DNA of 64,000 nt from Paenibacillus paeoniae. GTDB taxonomy: Bacteria > Bacillota > Bacilli > Paenibacillales > Paenibacillaceae. The position numbers were made by a program, and so were the translations under genes. The notes below the pieces were generated by a model. It worked only from the letters and a program-made list of their open reading frames with translations, was not told the DNA's origin and ran no database searches. Location of the stretch: positions 2,294,001 through 2,358,000 of the forward strand of contig NZ_QUBQ01000001.1 in NCBI RefSeq assembly GCF_003388735.1, read 5' to 3'. Position 1 is the first letter of the stretch; each line of letters opens with the position of its first letter. Of the stretch, positions 53,221 to 61,604 are shown in pieces.

Positions 53221-54522
53221 TTATGGTGCCTTCACCGCAGTCTCTCGTTGGATGACGGAGCCTTCAGAATCCAATGTGACTCCGAACGAAATTGAAGACA
53301 ATCGCTGGAGCAGTTGCTGCTTTTCCTCGCCTTCAAGCGGCGTCGGTTGCGACTGGATGACGTTCATCGGGTTGAATTTAAGCGAGCATTCGCCTGCTTT
53401 GTTGCACACGGCATCCAAGACGCCAGTATCCCCTTGCGGACTTTTTGGATTGGTAGCATAAACGAAATTGCCCAGACTGTACGCAATCCATTTCCCTTTA
53501 TACTTCTCAAAGCCTTGAAGTACATGCGGATGGCTGCCAACAACGATGTCAGCCCCTGCATCTATATACTCTTTGGCATTATTCCGATGAAGATTTTTCG
53601 GCTTATCGGCCGCATCCTCGCCCCAATGCACCATAACGATAACAAGATCAGCCTCTTCCTTTGCACTTGCAATCGCCGCCACCGCTCTTGTAGTATCATA
53701 GGTCTCTGCAATTCCGGGAGTGTTGCGGTCTGCCTTCAGATGCGTAAACGGGATCACACCGCTAACGCCAATATACGCAACCTTAAAACCTTTTCGTTCC
53801 ACGATATAGGGGGCGAACGCCTCCACATCGTTATTGCCGACACCCATATACCCTATGCCAGCTTCTTGCAGGTGCTTCATCGTATCATGCATGCCCTCAA
53901 GCCCCTGATCCAGCGCATGATTGTTCGCCAGGCTCAGCACGTCGAATCCCGCGTCACGAAGAGGCGGCAGCGCCTCGGGCGAGCCCTTATGCACGTATGG
54001 CGTGCCTTCAATCGGCGTCCCTCTTGTTGTAATCGGAAGCTCCAGATTGCCCGCCATAATGTCAGGCTCGGTCAGATAAAGCAGTACTTTCTGATATGGA
54101 AAATCATAGCCTTTGTCCAGCAAAATACGGTTAATATATTCGCCCGGCATCAAATCTCCAACAAACGATAGGCTAATATGCTCGCTAGTCCCTGCAATTC
54201 CTTCCTCCGCTGGCGGGCTGGCATCAGGCTCTTCATGTCCATTCTCATCCGGGGTTAATTCACTATCAGGCTGAACAGAAGGTTCCGGGCTGGCAGCACC
54301 GTCCTCATCCTTGCCAGGATCTTGAACAATCACTTTCTCATTGCCGCCGCCAGGCCAGGACAACCAATCCGGCAAGCCAGCCTTCGTGCCCAAAGTCAAG
54401 CCGAGGGCAGCTACAACTAACAAAGTTCCTATTAAAACAACAGATATACGGAGCGTTCTCCGCCGTTTTTTTTCGCGCTGCGCTTTCTCTCTTTGGCGCG
54501 ATTCCGATCTGGATAATGTCAT
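53221..54522 (-). CDS. CapA family protein (PGA-cap phosphatase-like), membrane anchored
   Basis: A 433-residue protein with a very basic cytoplasmic tail (REKKRRRTLR), one transmembrane helix (~25-47), an acidic Pro/Glu linker (DEDGAASPEPS, then EEPDASPPAEEG) and a calcineurin-like CapA domain. Family motifs are SFVGDLMPGEY, NLELPIT, SLANNHALDQG, VMVHWGEDAADKP and GADIVVGSHPHVLQ. CapA-type proteins act in poly-glutamate capsule production or as wall-side phosphoesterases; no capB/capC genes are adjacent. ATG 54522 with AGGAG six bases ahead is preferred over 54573. Confidence 0.9.
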   Translation of the reverse strand: MTLSRSESRQREKAQREKKRRRTLRISVVLIGTLLVVAALGLTLGTKAGLPDWLSWPGGGNEKVIVQDPGKDEDGAASPEPSVQPDSELTPDENGHEEPDASPPAEEGIAGTSEHISLSFVGDLMPGEYINRILLDKGYDFPYQKVLLYLTEPDIMAGNLELPITTRGTPIEGTPYVHKGSPEALPPLRDAGFDVLSLANNHALDQGLEGMHDTMKHLQEAGIGYMGVGNNDVEAFAPYIVERKGFKVAYIGVSGVIPFTHLKADRNTPGIAETYDTTRAVAAIASAKEEADLVIVMVHWGEDAADKPKNLHRNNAKEYIDAGADIVVGSHPHVLQGFEKYKGKWIAYSLGNFVYATNPKSPQGDTGVLDAVCNKAGECSLKFNPMNVIQSQPTPLEGEEKQQLLQRLSSISFGVTLDSEGSVIQRETAVKAP

Positions 54523-54637
54523 AAAATGCTCCTTATTCGATAGATCTATTTGCTGGATAGTAGATTTCCTCATTATACCTTTTACCCGTAAGGAAGCGAA
54601 TAGAATCTATCAAAAAATGAGCATCAAGTCCTGCTTT

Positions 54638-56068
54638 TTAATTGGAAGCGCTGTATAGCTCGGCTGCCGCTTCTTTGCCTTGACGAATGCAATCGGGCAA
54701 GCCTACACCGTCGAAAGCTGCTCCCGTTACCCATACGCCGGGCAATTCCATCTTCAAACGACTGCGCAGCGACTGCATTTTTTCGACATGGCCCACCGGA
54801 TATTGCGGCATCGAATGGTTCAACCTCGTAATTTCCGCAAATATCGGCTCTGCCGTTATGCCCATCGTCTCCCGAATGTCTTGGCGCACGGCTGCGACCA
54901 GTTGGTCATCCGGCAGCTTGACGCTTTCCTGATCCTCGGAATGTCCGACATAACAGCGCAGCAGCACCTTGTCATCCGGACTGGTGTGCAGCCACTTGCT
55001 CGAGGTCCATGTGCAGGCTGTAATATGAAGCCCTTCCGATCGTGGAACAACAAAGCCGGAGCCGTCAAAGTCGAGTCCAAATGTCTTTTTGTCAAAAGCC
55101 ATTACGACGTTGGCTACCGACACATAGCGAATATCACTTAGTTCCATACACTCCACCAGCGGCTCCAACAGCTTGGCCGCGGCGAAAGCAGGCGCAGTCA
55201 CGACAATTCGATCCGCCTCCAGCGTCTCTCCATCAGCGAGCGTCACCGTATAGCCGCTGCCGGACTTTGCAAGCTCCGTCGCTTTCACGCCGAGTCTGCG
55301 CTCCACTCCGCTAAGCGCTCCATCAAGCGCCCGAACAAGCGTGGACAATCCCCCCTTGAACGTCAGGAACGTCGTACCTTGTGCTTTTCCTTTTGCAGCG
55401 GCAATCGTAGCCTTCCGGTTATGCATCATCCCTTTAATCAAGCTTCCGTGCTTCCGCTCCGAATCGCCGAATTGCGGGAAAGTAGCCTTCAAGCTCAACT
55501 TTTTCAAGTCCCCCGCATAAATGCCGGCAAGCAGCGGCTCTGCAATTCTCCGCATCACTTGCGTGCCGACCCGTCTTTCCAGAAAACCGCCCAGCGACTC
55601 GTCGCCCGATGCCGGCTTCGCTGGCATGAACAGGTCCATTACCGCCCTGAGTTTGCCGCCCAGCGACAGCAGACTGGTCTTCATAAACGGACCGATTTCT
55701 GTCGGAATGCCCAGCACCAAGCCTGGCGGCATGGCGTGCAGCTTCCGTTTATGCAAAATGTATGTTTTTTTGGCTGCCGGATTGGTCGCGGTCAATTCAT
55801 TCTCCAGACCAAGCTCCTTCGCCAGATCAATGATGGCATGCTTGCGCGCGAGAAAGGAATCCGGTCCCTTCTCGATGACAAAGCCGTCACGTTGCAGCGT
55901 ATTGATTTTCCCTCCAAGGACTGGAGCTTCTTCTACGATCGTAAGATGAAGCTTCCGTCCTTGTCGCTCCGCTTCCCGCTGCAAATAAAAAGCGGAGCTC
56001 AGTCCGCTGATCCCCCCGCCAATAATGACAATTCGATCAATCGCTTCTGCACTCCGCATTCTATTCAT
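54638..56068 (-). CDS. cgoX: Coproporphyrinogen III oxidase (HemY/CgoX, FAD)
   Basis: A 476-residue FAD enzyme, historically called protoporphyrinogen oxidase HemY. In Gram-positive bacteria it makes coproporphyrin III (known for Firmicutes and Actinobacteria). The N-terminal dinucleotide motif is VIIGGGISGLSSAF, the KGPDSFLARK segment follows, and the C-terminal FAD segment is GAAFDGVGLPDCIRQG. The start at 56068 has AAAGGA very close; the fourth residue Met (56059) has better spacing. It is the third gene of a hemE-cpfC-cgoX operon, 11 bases after cpfC. Confidence 0.95.
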   Translation of the reverse strand: MNRMRSAEAIDRIVIIGGGISGLSSAFYLQREAERQGRKLHLTIVEEAPVLGGKINTLQRDGFVIEKGPDSFLARKHAIIDLAKELGLENELTATNPAAKKTYILHKRKLHAMPPGLVLGIPTEIGPFMKTSLLSLGGKLRAVMDLFMPAKPASGDESLGGFLERRVGTQVMRRIAEPLLAGIYAGDLKKLSLKATFPQFGDSERKHGSLIKGMMHNRKATIAAAKGKAQGTTFLTFKGGLSTLVRALDGALSGVERRLGVKATELAKSGSGYTVTLADGETLEADRIVVTAPAFAAAKLLEPLVECMELSDIRYVSVANVVMAFDKKTFGLDFDGSGFVVPRSEGLHITACTWTSSKWLHTSPDDKVLLRCYVGHSEDQESVKLPDDQLVAAVRQDIRETMGITAEPIFAEITRLNHSMPQYPVGHVEKMQSLRSRLKMELPGVWVTGAAFDGVGLPDCIRQGKEAAAELYSASN

Positions 56069-56079
56069 TCCTTTCCGTT

Positions 56080-57015
56080 CTAAAGCGCAGCGGCTTGCAC
56101 CGACTCCGCTAATGTCTCCATATAAAGCGGATCACGATTCAGCATCGCAATGCGCTCCAGCTTAATGCCGATCTTCTCCGCCTCCGCCTTCGCTTCAATA
56201 TCCAGATCGTACAACACTTCAAGATGATCCGATACGAAGCCGACAGGCGCTACGAGCACCGCTTCCACGCCTTCACCTGCGATCGTATCCAGCGTCTCCA
56301 GGATATCGGGTCCAAGCCACGGATCGCGAGTACGGCCGGCGCTTTGCCATGTGAACTGCCAATCCTGTACCCCCGCAGCTTCAGCAACAGCGGCGGATGT
56401 CTCCAGCAATTGCTTCTCGTACGGATCGCCCAGCTCTCTGATCTTCTCCGGCAAGCTGTGTGCGCTGAACAGTACCTTCGTCTTGGCATCGGCGCCTGCT
56501 GACTTCGCCAGAACAGCCAATCCGTTTGCCACACGCTCGGTCAACGCTTTGATCAGCTTCGGATGCAAGTGATACTGCTCGACAAAGGACATCTCGATGC
56601 CAAGCTCGTCCGCTTTTTCCTTCGCTCTCTTGATGTAGCTTCCTACGCTCATGGTCGAAAAATGTGGAGCTAACACGATGCCGACAGCACGACGAATACC
56701 GTCCTTGGCCATCTCTTCTACGCCATCTTCGATATAGGGACGGGCATGCTTCAACCCTTGATAACAAACATATTGTCCCGGCGCGGTAGAATCCAGCTTG
56801 TCCTGCAAGCCAGCGACCTGACCGTTCGTATTTTCGCGGAGCGGGAATACGCCTCCGACAATTGCCTCGTAACGATCTGTAAGCTCCTTCAATTGCTCCT
56901 CCGTGGGCGGATGTCCGCGACGAATATGCGTGTAGTACGCTTCAACATCGTCCATCGATTCCGGCGTGCCGTACGACATGACAAGAACGCCGATTTTGTG
57001 TTCGCTGCTAGACAT
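56080..57015 (-). CDS. cpfC: Coproporphyrin ferrochelatase (HemH/CpfC)
   Basis: A 311-residue enzyme inserting iron into coproporphyrin III in the Gram-positive haem route. Typical segments are VLVMSYGTPESMDDVE, GGVFPL, LAPHFSTMSVGSY, FSAHSLPEKI, WQSAGRTRDPWLGPDI and GFVSDHLEVLYDLDIEA with the conserved His and Glu pair. ATG 57015 follows GGGGAGG and overlaps the hemE stop by 8 bases, so translation is coupled. The longer frame to 57045 is unlikely. Confidence 0.95.
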   Translation of the reverse strand: MSSSEHKIGVLVMSYGTPESMDDVEAYYTHIRRGHPPTEEQLKELTDRYEAIVGGVFPLRENTNGQVAGLQDKLDSTAPGQYVCYQGLKHARPYIEDGVEEMAKDGIRRAVGIVLAPHFSTMSVGSYIKRAKEKADELGIEMSFVEQYHLHPKLIKALTERVANGLAVLAKSAGADAKTKVLFSAHSLPEKIRELGDPYEKQLLETSAAVAEAAGVQDWQFTWQSAGRTRDPWLGPDILETLDTIAGEGVEAVLVAPVGFVSDHLEVLYDLDIEAKAEAEKIGIKLERIAMLNRDPLYMETLAESVQAAAL

Positions 57016-58078
57016 GGCGGGCCTCCCCTTTGTTCTGAGCCGCAATCGCTTTTTCGGAATACGAGTGGATAAACGCCGTTAATTCAGCCAGCTTCTCCAG
57101 CGACGCTTCCGGGAACAATCCATGGCCCAGATTGAATATAAAGCCAGGCTCCTGAATACCTTGATCGATGATTTCAGCCGCATAAGACTCAATAACGCTC
57201 ATAGGCGCAGTCAAAATCGTAGGGTCGAGATTACCTTGCACGGCATATTGATGATTCAACCTGCGACGTCCTTCTTCGATCGATACACGCCAATCGAGAC
57301 CGATCACGTCCGCCTGTACGTTACGAAGCTCCGGCAACAGTTCGCCCGAGCTTACGCCAGGGAAATAGATTTTCGGCTGCTGCAAGTCGCTAAGCTCGCT
57401 AAAGATACGTTCAATCGTAGGCAGGACAAACTTGCGGAAATCCGCAGGCGACAGGGCGCCTACCCAACTGTCGAACAATTGAAATGCTTTGCCGCCGTTA
57501 GCCACATGGGCACGCAAATAAGCAATGACCATATCACCAAGCTTTTGCATAAGCGAATGCCATACGGCCGGCTCGCTATACATGAGCTCTTTTGTGCGAA
57601 GATAGTTTTTCGACGGGCGTCCCTCGATCAGATAACTTGCAATCGTAAATGGCGCACCCGCAAACGTAATAAGAGGAACCTCCAATTCGCGGTCCAAAAT
57701 GCGGATCGTCTCCAGCACATGACCCAGATCGCCCTCTACATCAATCGGTTTCAGACGTTCTACGTCGGCGGCAGAACGAATCGGATTATGTATTACAGGA
57801 CCAATGTTCGCTACGATATCGAAATCTATGCCGATAGACGCAACCGGATTCATAATATCCGAATAAAGAATAGCCGCATCAACGCCGAGCTTGCGAATCG
57901 GCATGAGCGTTACTTCGGCAGCCAGCTCAGGCTGCTTGCATATTTCAAGCAATGAATACTTCTCTTTAATTTTACGATAGTCGGGATCATATCTCCCTGC
58001 TTGCCTCATGTACCATACTGGTACGCGATCTACAAGTTCCTTCCGGCTTGCCCGAATGAAACGGTCGTTATAAGACAT
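57008..58078 (-). CDS. hemE: Uroporphyrinogen III decarboxylase
   Basis: A 356-residue enzyme converting uroporphyrinogen III to coproporphyrinogen III. The signature VPVWYMRQAGRYDPDYR, the catalytic Asp in LYSDIMNPV, and the later FAGAPFTIASYLIEG and LFDSWVGALSP segments are visible. The start follows GGGGAACGGGA. It is the first gene of the haem operon, and 270 bases separate it from a divergent transporter gene; no riboswitch was recognised there. Confidence 0.96.
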   Translation of the reverse strand: MSYNDRFIRASRKELVDRVPVWYMRQAGRYDPDYRKIKEKYSLLEICKQPELAAEVTLMPIRKLGVDAAILYSDIMNPVASIGIDFDIVANIGPVIHNPIRSAADVERLKPIDVEGDLGHVLETIRILDRELEVPLITFAGAPFTIASYLIEGRPSKNYLRTKELMYSEPAVWHSLMQKLGDMVIAYLRAHVANGGKAFQLFDSWVGALSPADFRKFVLPTIERIFSELSDLQQPKIYFPGVSSGELLPELRNVQADVIGLDWRVSIEEGRRRLNHQYAVQGNLDPTILTAPMSVIESYAAEIIDQGIQEPGFIFNLGHGLFPEASLEKLAELTAFIHSYSEKAIAAQNKGEARHV

Positions 58079-58348
58079 TCCCGTTCCCCATTTCTATGTA
58101 GTTTCTTCTGCTTCTCATTATGCCCTTTTTCCCGTACCCTAACAACCGCTGTAGCTTTGCTTCCTATGACAATAGTATGACAATCGGAGGAAAGTTGCAT
58201 GAAGATGGCTTGAAATATCATTCTTCTAGCCCAGGCGATCCTATTATGCCTGCTGGTCAATATGTAAACCCAATCCATCTCAATTCAGCAAGCTACGTCT
58301 CGCAACTACGCAACGATTAGAACAGAACGATTATGATATACTAACGCT

Positions 58349-59566
58349 ATGGAACAGTGGAAAAAGAATTTGATTGTGCTTTGGTTCGGACAGTTTCTCG
58401 TCATGGGCGGTATGACGATGATTATTCCGTTCCTTACTCTCTATTTGCAATTCGAGCTTGGCCTCTCCGATCCACATGAAATCGGGGTATGGGCAGGCTT
58501 TATCTTTGCAGGCAACTTTGTAACCGCGTTTATTTTTCAGCCGATCTGGGGCAAGCTCGCCGACCGTTACGGCCGCAAAATGATGCTGCTCCGCTCAGGG
58601 TTCGGCATGGCGATTGTCATGGTCATGATGGGATTCGCAACAAGTCCCTGGCATCTTCTGCTGCTGCGTATGCTTAATGGCACGATATCCGGGTTCAACC
58701 CCGCCTCCATCTCGCTTATTTCGGCAACGACGCCGAAGGAACGGATGGGATTTGCCATGGGCACCATCCAATCCGGCGCGATGGCAGGCACGATTCTGGG
58801 GCCGTTAATGGGCGGACTCCTGGCTGATGCGGTGGGCTACCGGCCAATCTTCTATATTACGGGAGCGCTTCTGTTTGCGGCTTCCTTATTGGCGCTATTC
58901 ATCGTAAAAGAATCCTTCGATTTGGCAAAAGCTGCAACCCGTGTCCAAGCATCCGTCCTAGACGGACTGAAGCGAATCAGCCGCATACCACAGCTCATGT
59001 CGCTGTACGGTGTCACGTTCCTCATTCAATTTGCGATGATGAGCCCCATGACGCTGATTCCCCTATTCGTGCAGGAGTTGCATGGCTCGCTGGAGAATAT
59101 TGCGTTCCTCGCGGGATTCGTCGGGTCGGTGACCGGAATCTCGAACATGATCGCCTCGCCGCTCCTCGGCAAGCTGAGCGACCGTATTGGAGCGGAGAAA
59201 ATACTTGCCGTCTCGCTCATTGGCGCGGCACTCGCCTTCATCCCGCAAGCGCTGGCCGATTCTGTATTTATGCTGCTGCTGGCAAGATTCGGACTGGGAT
59301 TGTTTCTGGGCGGACTTATTCCAGCCGTCAATTCACTCATTCGCGTCTATACGCCTGACGGTATGGAGAGCCGGGCATACAGCTTCAACAGCAGCACGAT
59401 GAGCCTTGGCAACATGATTGGTCCCATCACCGGCGGCGCACTCTCCGGCTACATCGGCATTCAGGGACTGTTCGTCATGTCAGCCGTCCTGATGCTGCTT
59501 AACGGTGTTTGGGTATGGTTCTCATTGCTGAGCAAACGTTCAGCAGGACGTGGAACAGCGTCATAA
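58349..59566 (+). CDS. MFS multidrug-type transporter with no visible ribosome binding site
   Basis: A 405-residue DHA1-like exporter with twelve helices. Motif A is GKLADRYGRKMMLLRS and the motif C-type helix is QSGAMAGTILGPLMGGLLAD; the second-half motif is GKLSDRIGAEK. The pattern fits Bacillus YttB/TetA-like drug efflux proteins; the substrate is unknown. No GGAGG-like site precedes the ATG. A TATACT at 58337-58342 would place the transcript start at or beside the ATG, so the mRNA may be leaderless. The N-terminal helix begins at residue 8, so a later start is unlikely. Confidence 0.87.
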   Translation: MEQWKKNLIVLWFGQFLVMGGMTMIIPFLTLYLQFELGLSDPHEIGVWAGFIFAGNFVTAFIFQPIWGKLADRYGRKMMLLRSGFGMAIVMVMMGFATSPWHLLLLRMLNGTISGFNPASISLISATTPKERMGFAMGTIQSGAMAGTILGPLMGGLLADAVGYRPIFYITGALLFAASLLALFIVKESFDLAKAATRVQASVLDGLKRISRIPQLMSLYGVTFLIQFAMMSPMTLIPLFVQELHGSLENIAFLAGFVGSVTGISNMIASPLLGKLSDRIGAEKILAVSLIGAALAFIPQALADSVFMLLLARFGLGLFLGGLIPAVNSLIRVYTPDGMESRAYSFNSSTMSLGNMIGPITGGALSGYIGIQGLFVMSAVLMLLNGVWVWFSLLSKRSAGRGTAS

Positions 59567-59621
59567 TACCAGTTGTAGAACTTTTGATAACTGCTGCTGT
59601 TCTGTCTCCAAATCGCCTCAA

Positions 59622-59670
59622 CAAAAAGCAGTCCAACGATCATCCATGATCACTGGACTGCTTTTGTTTT
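59622..59670. terminator. Bidirectional terminator
   Basis: AAAAGCAGTCCA pairs with TGGACTGCTTTT (inner GATCAT/ATGATC), between the transporter and the convergent O-methyltransferase. Confidence 0.88.
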
Positions 59671-59700
59671 ATACGGAATTATGCCAATTGCAGCCTTCTT

Positions 59701-60333
59701 CTATCCTATAACTCTTGCAATCGCGAGACCGTCGTAACCGGGAAGGATCGTGCTCTCCAATCTCGGATCGGTTGCCACTTGCTCATTGAAGCCTCGTACA
59801 GCTTGAACGGCAGGTCCTTGTTTATCCATATTTGTCGTCCTGCCGCGCAGCAATATATTGTCAGCTACGATGACAGCCCCGGGTCTAGCCAGCGCGATAG
59901 CATAGTCGAGATAGATCGGATAACCTTCTTTATCCGCGTCGATAAAGAAAAAGTCAAACGTTCGGCCCTCTTCCTTAAGCTGAGCCAAGCTTGCTTTTGC
60001 ATCGCCGATCCGATAGTCTACCTGATTGCCGTAACCCGCTTCTTCGAGATGAGTGCGGGCAACATCCGCATAATGAGGCAGAAGCTCTAGTGAGAGCAGC
60101 GTCCCCCCTTCCCTCAGCCCTCTCGCCAGACAAACTCCGCTATATCCGCCCAAAGCTCCAATCTCCAATATGTCTTTTGCTCCGGACATGCCGACCAGCA
60201 TGGTCAGCAGTCTTCCATATCCGTCTGATACTGAGATGTCCGGCATTCCGTGCCGGGCGATCCCTTCCTTCACACGCTCCAATTGCTCATCTTTTCTATA
60301 TAATGAATCCACATATTGCTCATCATTCGACAT
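59701..60333 (-). CDS. Class I O-methyltransferase (COMT-like)
   Basis: A 210-residue SAM-dependent O-methyltransferase of the caffeoyl-CoA/catechol group. Motif I is ILEIGALGGYSGVCLA, then SLELLPHYADVAR. The metal-binding region is FFIDADKEGYPIYLDYA followed by VIVADNILLRGR. The physiological acceptor is unknown, perhaps a catechol or a tRNA uridine modification as in YrrM. The start follows GGGGAGAATAAAGC. It stands as a single gene with a terminator downstream. Confidence 0.9.
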   Translation of the reverse strand: MSNDEQYVDSLYRKDEQLERVKEGIARHGMPDISVSDGYGRLLTMLVGMSGAKDILEIGALGGYSGVCLARGLREGGTLLSLELLPHYADVARTHLEEAGYGNQVDYRIGDAKASLAQLKEEGRTFDFFFIDADKEGYPIYLDYAIALARPGAVIVADNILLRGRTTNMDKQGPAVQAVRGFNEQVATDPRLESTILPGYDGLAIARVIG

Positions 60334-60461
60334 TGCTTTATTCTCCCCGTATGTTTGATTTGTAAAAGCGTAGCTGTTTGACCTATACTTAATTGTATGT
60401 TTTTATAGGAAACGTAGCAAGAAATGAACCATTATTAACGTTATGGAAATGAGAGTGCAAG

Positions 60462-61604
60462 ATGGAACAACTACAATTAATCGCCACATCACCGATGGGG
60501 CTTGAAGCTGTCGTCGCCAGAGAATTAAGAGAACTCGGCTATCATGACCTTCAAGTGGAGAATGGCCGCGTCAATTTCAAGGGTGGACCCCAGGACATAT
60601 GCAGAACGAATCTATGGCTTCGTACCGCTGGCCGGATTCTAATTAATATGGGTACATTTAAAGCAACGACATTCGACGAGCTTTTCGAAGGAACTAAGGC
60701 GCTCAACTGGCCGGACTGGATTCCGGAAAACGGAGAATTCCCGGTTGAAGGACGTTCCCACAAGTCTCAGCTATCCAGCGTGCCTGCATGCCAGAAAATC
60801 GTCAAAAAAGCAGCTGTCGAAAAAATGAAAGAACGCTACGGCACGGATTGGTTCGATGAAAACGGCGCCAGATATGTCATCGAGGTGTCCTTACTCAATG
60901 ACGAAGCCTTGCTGACGCTCGATACCTCCGGCGCAGGCCTACATAAGCGCGGATACCGCCTCGTATCCAACGAAGCTCCGATTCGTGAATCGATGGCGGC
61001 GGCACTCATTCTGCTAAGTCGCTGGCGCCCGGAACGCCCGTTCTACGATCCGTTTTGCGGATCGGGCACCTTCTTGGTGGAAGCAGCTATGATTGGCTGG
61101 AATATCGCGCCCGGCTTGCGTCGCAGCTTCAACAGCGAGCAATGGGATCGGATTCCGGCAGAGCTTTGGAGCGCAGCACGTGAAGAAGCGTTCGATGCGG
61201 TCAAGGACGACATCCCTTTGCAAATTACCGGTTCTGACATCGATCCGCGCTCCATTGAAATATCGGAGACCGCAATTAAACGCGCCGGTTTTGCAAAAGA
61301 CATTAAAGTAAGTGTTCTTCCTGTCTCCAAGGCGAAGCCTGTCGGTGATTACGGTGTAATCATTACGAACCCGCCTTATGGAGAGAGACTCGGCGACGAC
61401 ATTGAAGCGGAGGCAGCGCTGCGCCAATTCGGATTAATGACGCTTCATTATCCGACATGGTCCGTCTTTGCCATCAGTCCGTCTGAACAGGTCGAACACT
61501 ATATGGGTCGTCCCGCAGATAAGAAACGCAAGCTGTTCAATGGTCGTATTCAAACCGACTACTACCAGTTCTTTGGACCGCTGCCTCCTAGGGAGAAGCG
61601 TTAA
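60462..61604 (+). CDS. THUMP-domain RNA N2-guanine methyltransferase (RlmL N-domain/YpsC type)
   Basis: A 380-residue RNA methyltransferase. The N-terminal ferredoxin-like/THUMP region (residues 1-155) is followed by a Rossmann methylase with DPFCGSGTFLVEAAMI (motif I) and the amino-methylase motif NPPYGERLGDD. It matches B. subtilis YpsC and the N-terminal half of E. coli RlmL, which makes m2G in 23S rRNA. The SD is weak (GAGAG). Its TAA overlaps the ATG of the LTA-synthase-like gene by one base, so the pair is coupled. Confidence 0.92.
   Translation: MEQLQLIATSPMGLEAVVARELRELGYHDLQVENGRVNFKGGPQDICRTNLWLRTAGRILINMGTFKATTFDELFEGTKALNWPDWIPENGEFPVEGRSHKSQLSSVPACQKIVKKAAVEKMKERYGTDWFDENGARYVIEVSLLNDEALLTLDTSGAGLHKRGYRLVSNEAPIRESMAAALILLSRWRPERPFYDPFCGSGTFLVEAAMIGWNIAPGLRRSFNSEQWDRIPAELWSAAREEAFDAVKDDIPLQITGSDIDPRSIEISETAIKRAGFAKDIKVSVLPVSKAKPVGDYGVIITNPPYGERLGDDIEAEAALRQFGLMTLHYPTWSVFAISPSEQVEHYMGRPADKKRKLFNGRIQTDYYQFFGPLPPREKR

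Noticed and set aside
58079-58348. Regulatory RNA between hemE and the divergent transporter
   Set aside because: No stable hairpin plus T-run or known riboswitch pattern could be seen.
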